Positions 5,496-8,986 of a DNA stretch of 8,986 nucleotides are shown piece after piece. Made by a program: the position numbers and the translations under genes. A model generated the notes under the pieces. That model saw only the letters and a program-made list of their open reading frames with translations, made no database searches and had not been told where the DNA came from. The stretch is taken from NCBI GenBank assembly GCA_003818595.1, contig RPQV01000111.1:1-8986 (forward strand), given 5' to 3'. How positions within the stretch are numbered: the stretch's first letter is position 1; the number at the start of each line of letters is the position of its first letter. The stretch comes from Calditrichota bacterium. Its GTDB lineage: Bacteria > Zhuqueibacterota > Zhuqueibacteria > Residuimicrobiales > Krinioviventaceae.

Positions 5496-5912
5496 ATGAA
5501 TGGAAAAACTTGTGTGACCGGAGTGATCGGCGCCGATGTGCATGCAATCGGCAATAAGATTCTGACCTATGCCTTGGAAAACGCCGGCTTTCAGGTGGTT
5601 AATCTGGGCGTCATGGTTTCTCAAGAAGAATTTATCGCCGCTGCCGTCGAAACCAATGCAGACGTCATTCTGGTTTCTTCATTATACGGCCACGGTGAAA
5701 TTGACTGCCACGGCTTGCGCGCCAAATGTGATGAAGCGGGCTTGAAAAACATCCCGCTCATCGCGGGCGGCAATCTGGTCGTCGGCAAACAGGATTTCAA
5801 AGAGGTTGAAAAGCGCTATCAGGCAATGGGATTTACCAAAATCTATCCTCCGCACGTCGACCTCGACATTGTCATTGCCGATTTAAAAATGATGCTGGGA
5901 ATTGCATCGTGA
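5496..5912 (+). CDS. glmS: Glutamate mutase sigma (S) subunit, B12-binding
   Basis: 138 residues, the normal length for the small subunit of methylaspartate (glutamate) mutase. It binds coenzyme B12 in the base-off/His-on mode and, with GlmE, interconverts L-glutamate and (2S,3S)-3-methylaspartate in the cytoplasm. The signature DxHxxG is intact as DVHAIG (Asp14, His16, Gly19), with His16 the cobalt ligand. Ser61 of SSLYGHGE (the SxL motif) and the Gly90-Gly91 turn of LIAGGN complete the Rossmann-like B12 pocket. The start is fixed by family length and by GAAAGAG (5486-5492) shortly before the ATG, a modest ribosome binding site. It is the first gene of the operon and overlaps glmL at its stop codon. 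It was probably also named mutS in older literature, not to be confused with mismatch repair MutS. Confidence 0.96.
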   Translation: MNGKTCVTGVIGADVHAIGNKILTYALENAGFQVVNLGVMVSQEEFIAAAVETNADVILVSSLYGHGEIDCHGLRAKCDEAGLKNIPLIAGGNLVVGKQDFKEVEKRYQAMGFTKIYPPHVDLDIVIADLKMMLGIAS

Positions 5913-7294
5913 TGAACTGCCTGACCGTTGATTTCGGCAGCACATTTACCAAGATTGCAGCAATTGATATGGATCGGGCAGAGGTTTTGGCAACTGCAGG
6001 CGCCTTTACCACCATTGATTCGGATATCACCGAGGGTTTTTATTGCGCACTCACCAATTTACAATCAGAACTGTCAGATTTTCGCTATGACGAACTCTTT
6101 TGCTGCAGCAGTGCCGCAGGCGGTCTCAAAATGGCGGCTTTGGGCCTGGTGCCCGAATTGACCGCCAAGGCTGCAAAAACGGCGGCGTCCAGCGCCGGCG
6201 CCAAAGTGGTCAAAACCTTTTCTTATGAAATACAAAAAAAGGAACAGGACGAGATTTTCCAAATCAATCCCGATCTGGTGCTGCTCTGCGGCGGCACCGA
6301 CGGCGGTAATAAAGAGGTCATCATTGCCAATGCCAAAAAATTGTGCGCTATTGCGCGCGATTTCACGGTGATCGTTGCCGGCAACAAGATCGCTGCGGAT
6401 CAATTGGAAAAGATTTTCCGTCACGCGAATCGTGATTTTGTCATGACCGAAAATGTCATGCCCACGTTCAATCAACTCAACATCGAACCGGCCAAAGAAT
6501 GCATCAAAGACCTGTTTATCCGCAAAATTGTCGACGCCAAAGGTCTTTCCAAAATCCGAAAAATGACCAGCCGCGACATCATCCCCACGCCGCTTGCGGT
6601 GATGAACGGTTGCGAGCTTTACAGCCAAGGATCCAAGAACATTCCGGGCATTGGTGATCTGATGGCCGTTGATATCGGCGGAGCAACCACTGATATTTAC
6701 TCCATGTCGCATGGTTTACCTTCGTTCAGCAATGTGATGGTCAAGGGAATCCCCGAACCGTTCAGCAAGCGCACGGTCGAGGGCGATTTGGGCATGAGAT
6801 ACAGCCTTTCTTCGCTCGTCGAAGCGTTGAATATCGAGCATTTGGCGCAGGAACTCGGCGAGAGTGAGGCGTTTGTTCGGGAATGGATTGCAAAATGCTG
6901 CGCTCAGCCGGAGACATTGGCGGACAATGCGGGCGCAACCATGCGCGTTGAAGCGTTTTTGGCTCGGCGCGCCATAGAAATCGCCGTGGAGCGACATTGC
7001 GGAACCGTTGATCGGGTCTTTACGCCGGCGGGAGAGGTTTTTGCCCTGTCCGGCAAGGATTTATCCGAGGTGCAACATGTCATCGGCATCGGCGGCGTTT
7101 TGATCAACAACAACGATCCGGCTTTTATTTTACAGGGTGTTCAAAACGATGACACATATTCTCGTTACCTAAAGCCCAAGCATCCAGCCTATTTGCTCGA
7201 CAAACGTTATGTCTTTGCCTCCTTGGCGCTTCTCGCCGAACTCGATCCCGATCTGGCGTTAACCATGATGAAAAAAGAGATGATACCCATTTGA
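5912..7294 (+). CDS. glmL: GlmL/MutL-type ATPase partner of glutamate mutase
   Basis: About 460 residues, an ASKHA-fold (actin/Hsp70/sugar-kinase-like) ATPase always found between glmS and glmE. Numbering from the ATG at 5912, the phosphate-1 loop is VDFGSTFTK (6-14), a CGGTDGG loop lies at 126-132, and the phosphate-2 motif is VDIGGATTD starting at about 253. Family members are thought to act as chaperone/reactivase for the B12 enzyme, swapping damaged cobalamin at the cost of ATP, but this is less well proven than the mutase itself. The name MutL here is unrelated to mismatch repair. The stop of glmS overlaps the start (GTGATGA): either GTG at 5909 or ATG at 5912 may be used, and both imply translational coupling. 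I chose ATG. The reading frame is intact, with no disrupted motif. Confidence 0.93.
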   Translation: MNCLTVDFGSTFTKIAAIDMDRAEVLATAGAFTTIDSDITEGFYCALTNLQSELSDFRYDELFCCSSAAGGLKMAALGLVPELTAKAAKTAASSAGAKVVKTFSYEIQKKEQDEIFQINPDLVLLCGGTDGGNKEVIIANAKKLCAIARDFTVIVAGNKIAADQLEKIFRHANRDFVMTENVMPTFNQLNIEPAKECIKDLFIRKIVDAKGLSKIRKMTSRDIIPTPLAVMNGCELYSQGSKNIPGIGDLMAVDIGGATTDIYSMSHGLPSFSNVMVKGIPEPFSKRTVEGDLGMRYSLSSLVEALNIEHLAQELGESEAFVREWIAKCCAQPETLADNAGATMRVEAFLARRAIEIAVERHCGTVDRVFTPAGEVFALSGKDLSEVQHVIGIGGVLINNNDPAFILQGVQNDDTYSRYLKPKHPAYLLDKRYVFASLALLAELDPDLALTMMKKEMIPI

Positions 7295-7307
7295 AAGTAG
7301 TGAACCG

Positions 7308-8768
7308 ATGGAAATTAAAAACAAAAAACTCGATAATGATCAGTTCTTTATCGAACGCAAAGAAGTGTTGCAACAGTGGCCGACCGGCAAAGGCGTTGAT
7401 TTCGACAATGCCGTCGAATATCAGAAAAACATCCCGATTGAAAAGCGCTTTGGCGAAAAATTAGCCCAAGCCAAAGAAGAAGGCGTCACGCTCATTCAGC
7501 CAAGAGCCGGCGTCGCGCTCTATGATGAACACATCAAGCTTCTTCAGTATTTGGAAAATGAGGGCGAGGCTGATCTGCTGCCGACCACGGTCGACAGTTA
7601 TACCCGCTTGAATCGATACAACGAAGCGCAGGCGGGAATCGAAAAAAGCAAAGAGAGCGAAAGATCGATGCTCAACGGTTTCCCGATTGTCAACTATGGC
7701 GTTGATATCTGCCGCGTTGTCACTTCGGTGCTCAAGAAACCGGTTCAGGTTCGACACGGAACTCCTGATGCGCGACTGCTGACAGAAATTTCGATTGCCG
7801 GCGGATTTACCTCCTACGAGGGCGGCGGCATCTCGTACAACATTCCTTATTCAAAAAGCCACCCGCTGGAAAAGACCATCGCCCATTGGCAATATGCCGA
7901 CAGGCTTGTCGGTTTGTACGAAGAGGCCGGCGTTTCAATTAACCGCGAGCCGTTTGGTCCGTTGACCGGCACGTTGGTTTCTCCCTGCATTTCCAATTCG
8001 GTTGCGGTCATCGAAGCGTTGCTTGCCGCCGAACAAGGAGTCAAAGACATCACGGTCGGCTATGGACAGTGCGGTAACATGATTCAGGACGTCGCCGCCA
8101 TTCGTTCATTGGATTTGATGACCCGCTCTTATTTGGATCGATTTGGTTTTGGCGATGTGCGATTGACAACTGTCTTTCATCAATGGATGGGAGGTTTTCC
8201 GCAGGATGAATCAAAAGCGTTTGCTGTTATCTCTTGGGGCGCGGCCGCTGCGGTTTTGGCCAGAGCAACCAAAGTAATTGTCAAAACGCCGCACGAAGCA
8301 ATGGGCGTTCCGACCAAAGAAGCAAACGCACAAGGCTTAAAAGCCACAAAACAGTTGACGTCGATGCTGAAAGATCAAAGTTTTGTCTCCATCCCTGCGG
8401 TTGTTGCCGAGAGCAATATCATTATGCAGGAGATGAAGTGTATTCTCGATAAAGTGGAAGAGCTTGGCAAAGGCGATTTTGCAATCGGAACCGTGGCCGC
8501 TTTTCAGGCCGGCGTCCTCGATGTTCCATTCGCGCCGAGCAAGTTTAATGCGGGCAGAGTAATGCCTGCCAGAGACAATTCCGGCGCGGTGCGTTTCCTG
8601 GAAATCGGCAATATTCCATTCACCAAAGACCTTGTCGACTTGCATCGAAGCAAATTGGAAGAGAGGGCCAGATTTGAACAGCGTCAAGTCAATTTTCAAA
8701 TGGTTATCGATGATGTTTATGCCATCGGCAAGGGTTTTCTTGTCGGAAGACCGCATCGCGTCAGTTAA
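7308..8768 (+). CDS. glmE: Glutamate mutase epsilon (E) subunit, catalytic
   Basis: 486 residues, close to the 483 of the clostridial enzyme. It forms the TIM barrel that binds glutamate and carries out the radical carbon-skeleton rearrangement with the B12 carried by GlmS. The residues known from the Clostridium cochlearium structure sit at the same numbers here: Arg66 (QPRAG), Arg100 (SYTRL) and Arg149 (VQVRHG) for the substrate carboxylates, Glu171 (TSYEGGG) for the amino group, Tyr181 (NIPYSK), His291 (VFHQW) and Lys326 (VIVKTPHE). The enzyme should therefore be active on glutamate and not a diverged paralogue. It begins 13 bases after the glmL stop with only a weak GAAAG ribosome binding site, suggesting coupling to glmL translation. 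mal follows after a 39-base gap. Confidence 0.97.
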   Translation: MEIKNKKLDNDQFFIERKEVLQQWPTGKGVDFDNAVEYQKNIPIEKRFGEKLAQAKEEGVTLIQPRAGVALYDEHIKLLQYLENEGEADLLPTTVDSYTRLNRYNEAQAGIEKSKESERSMLNGFPIVNYGVDICRVVTSVLKKPVQVRHGTPDARLLTEISIAGGFTSYEGGGISYNIPYSKSHPLEKTIAHWQYADRLVGLYEEAGVSINREPFGPLTGTLVSPCISNSVAVIEALLAAEQGVKDITVGYGQCGNMIQDVAAIRSLDLMTRSYLDRFGFGDVRLTTVFHQWMGGFPQDESKAFAVISWGAAAAVLARATKVIVKTPHEAMGVPTKEANAQGLKATKQLTSMLKDQSFVSIPAVVAESNIIMQEMKCILDKVEELGKGDFAIGTVAAFQAGVLDVPFAPSKFNAGRVMPARDNSGAVRFLEIGNIPFTKDLVDLHRSKLEERARFEQRQVNFQMVIDDVYAIGKGFLVGRPHRVS

Positions 8769-8807
8769 AAGTCTCGAATCGCCCATCATTGCGGGAATAT
8801 CAAGCCA

Positions 8808-8986
8808 ATGAAAATTAACAATGTGATCTGTGCAGCCGGGAAAACCGGTTTCTTTTTCGATGACCAAAAAGCCATCAAAGCCGGCGCCAAAAACGACGGC
8901 GCTTTTTATCATTGCGCACCCATGACCGAAGGATTTACCTCCGCCAGACAGGCTGGCGAGTCCATCTCCGTGCTTTTTCTTCTTGA
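8808..8986 (+). CDS. mal: 3-methylaspartate ammonia-lyase, N-terminal part only
   Basis: 59 codons are visible before the right edge. The start MKINNVICAAGKTGFFFDDQ followed by KAIKAGAKNDG and MTEGFTSARQAGESISVLFLL matches the N-terminal domain of methylaspartate ammonia-lyase (MAL, enolase superfamily), where 'G.TGF(Y/F)FDDQ.AIK.GA..DG' and 'VTEGF..VRQ.GE.(I/V)SV.L.LE' are strongly conserved. The enzyme removes ammonia from (2S,3S)-3-methylaspartate to give mesaconate and needs Mg2+ and K+. Its catalytic lysine and histidine lie beyond the edge. GCGGGA about 11 bases upstream is the likely ribosome binding site. Its place directly after glmE is the standard order in methylaspartate-pathway operons and strengthens the call. 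Confidence 0.93.
   Translation, partial: MKINNVICAAGKTGFFFDDQKAIKAGAKNDGAFYHCAPMTEGFTSARQAGESISVLFLL

Noticed and set aside
6074..6712. 212-codon open frame on the minus strand
   Set aside because: It is antisense to glmL; the plus strand carries intact ATPase motifs, so this is a shadow frame.
8337..8912. 191-codon open frame on the minus strand
   Set aside because: It is antisense to the end of glmE and the start of mal, both firmly identified.
1..8986. Search for CRISPR arrays, tRNA genes, insertion sequences or phage genes
   Set aside because: No regularly spaced repeats, cloverleaf-like sequence, transposase motifs or terminal inverted repeats were seen by eye.

Overview
The window is about 9 kb of bacterial chromosome with mid-range base composition. 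It most likely comes from the Fibrobacteres-Chlorobi-Bacteroidetes (FCB) side of the tree, for example a Calditrichota/KSB1-like or related candidate lineage. The main clue is the secreted protein at 3440-5074. It ends in an NYPNPFNP...SGIYIYRL...LLK module, the FlgD-like/type IX-style sorting tail that is very common in those groups. The lineage is an inference, not read directly from a marker gene.

Left part (1-2721, all on the minus strand). In transcription order: a strong sigma-70-like promoter (2693-2721); a radical SAM enzyme with a SPASM-like C-terminus (1531-2571); a two-domain PhnB-type VOC (glyoxalase-fold) protein (620-1489); a wrecked NTF2/SnoaL-like gene reduced to its ribosome binding site, start and last ~45 codons (479-623); and the N-terminus of a lipoprotein of the serine beta-lactamase-like family, cut by the window edge (1-346). 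The first two genes, plus the remnant, look like one transcription unit. No substrate can be assigned to the radical SAM enzyme.

Middle part (2572-5495). The 2572-3439 stretch is gene-poor. It holds the promoter, a possible operator or leader palindrome, and two doubtful ORFs on the plus strand. It is followed by a large secreted multi-domain beta-sandwich protein with a signal peptide and C-terminal sorting module, then two strong hairpins, the second of which is terminator-like. A 421-base intergenic region follows and carries a probable decayed minus-strand coding fragment.

Right part (5496-8986, plus strand). This is the compact operon for coenzyme B12-dependent glutamate mutase: glmS (small B12-binding subunit), glmL (ASKHA-fold partner/reactivase-like ATPase), glmE (large catalytic subunit) and the start of mal (3-methylaspartate ammonia-lyase). 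Together these convert L-glutamate to (2S,3S)-3-methylaspartate and then to mesaconate plus ammonia, the first steps of the methylaspartate route of glutamate fermentation. All the catalytic residues I could check in GlmE and GlmS are intact at the canonical numbers. I see no CRISPR array, tRNA, rRNA or intact insertion sequence, and no clearly new defence or mobile system.
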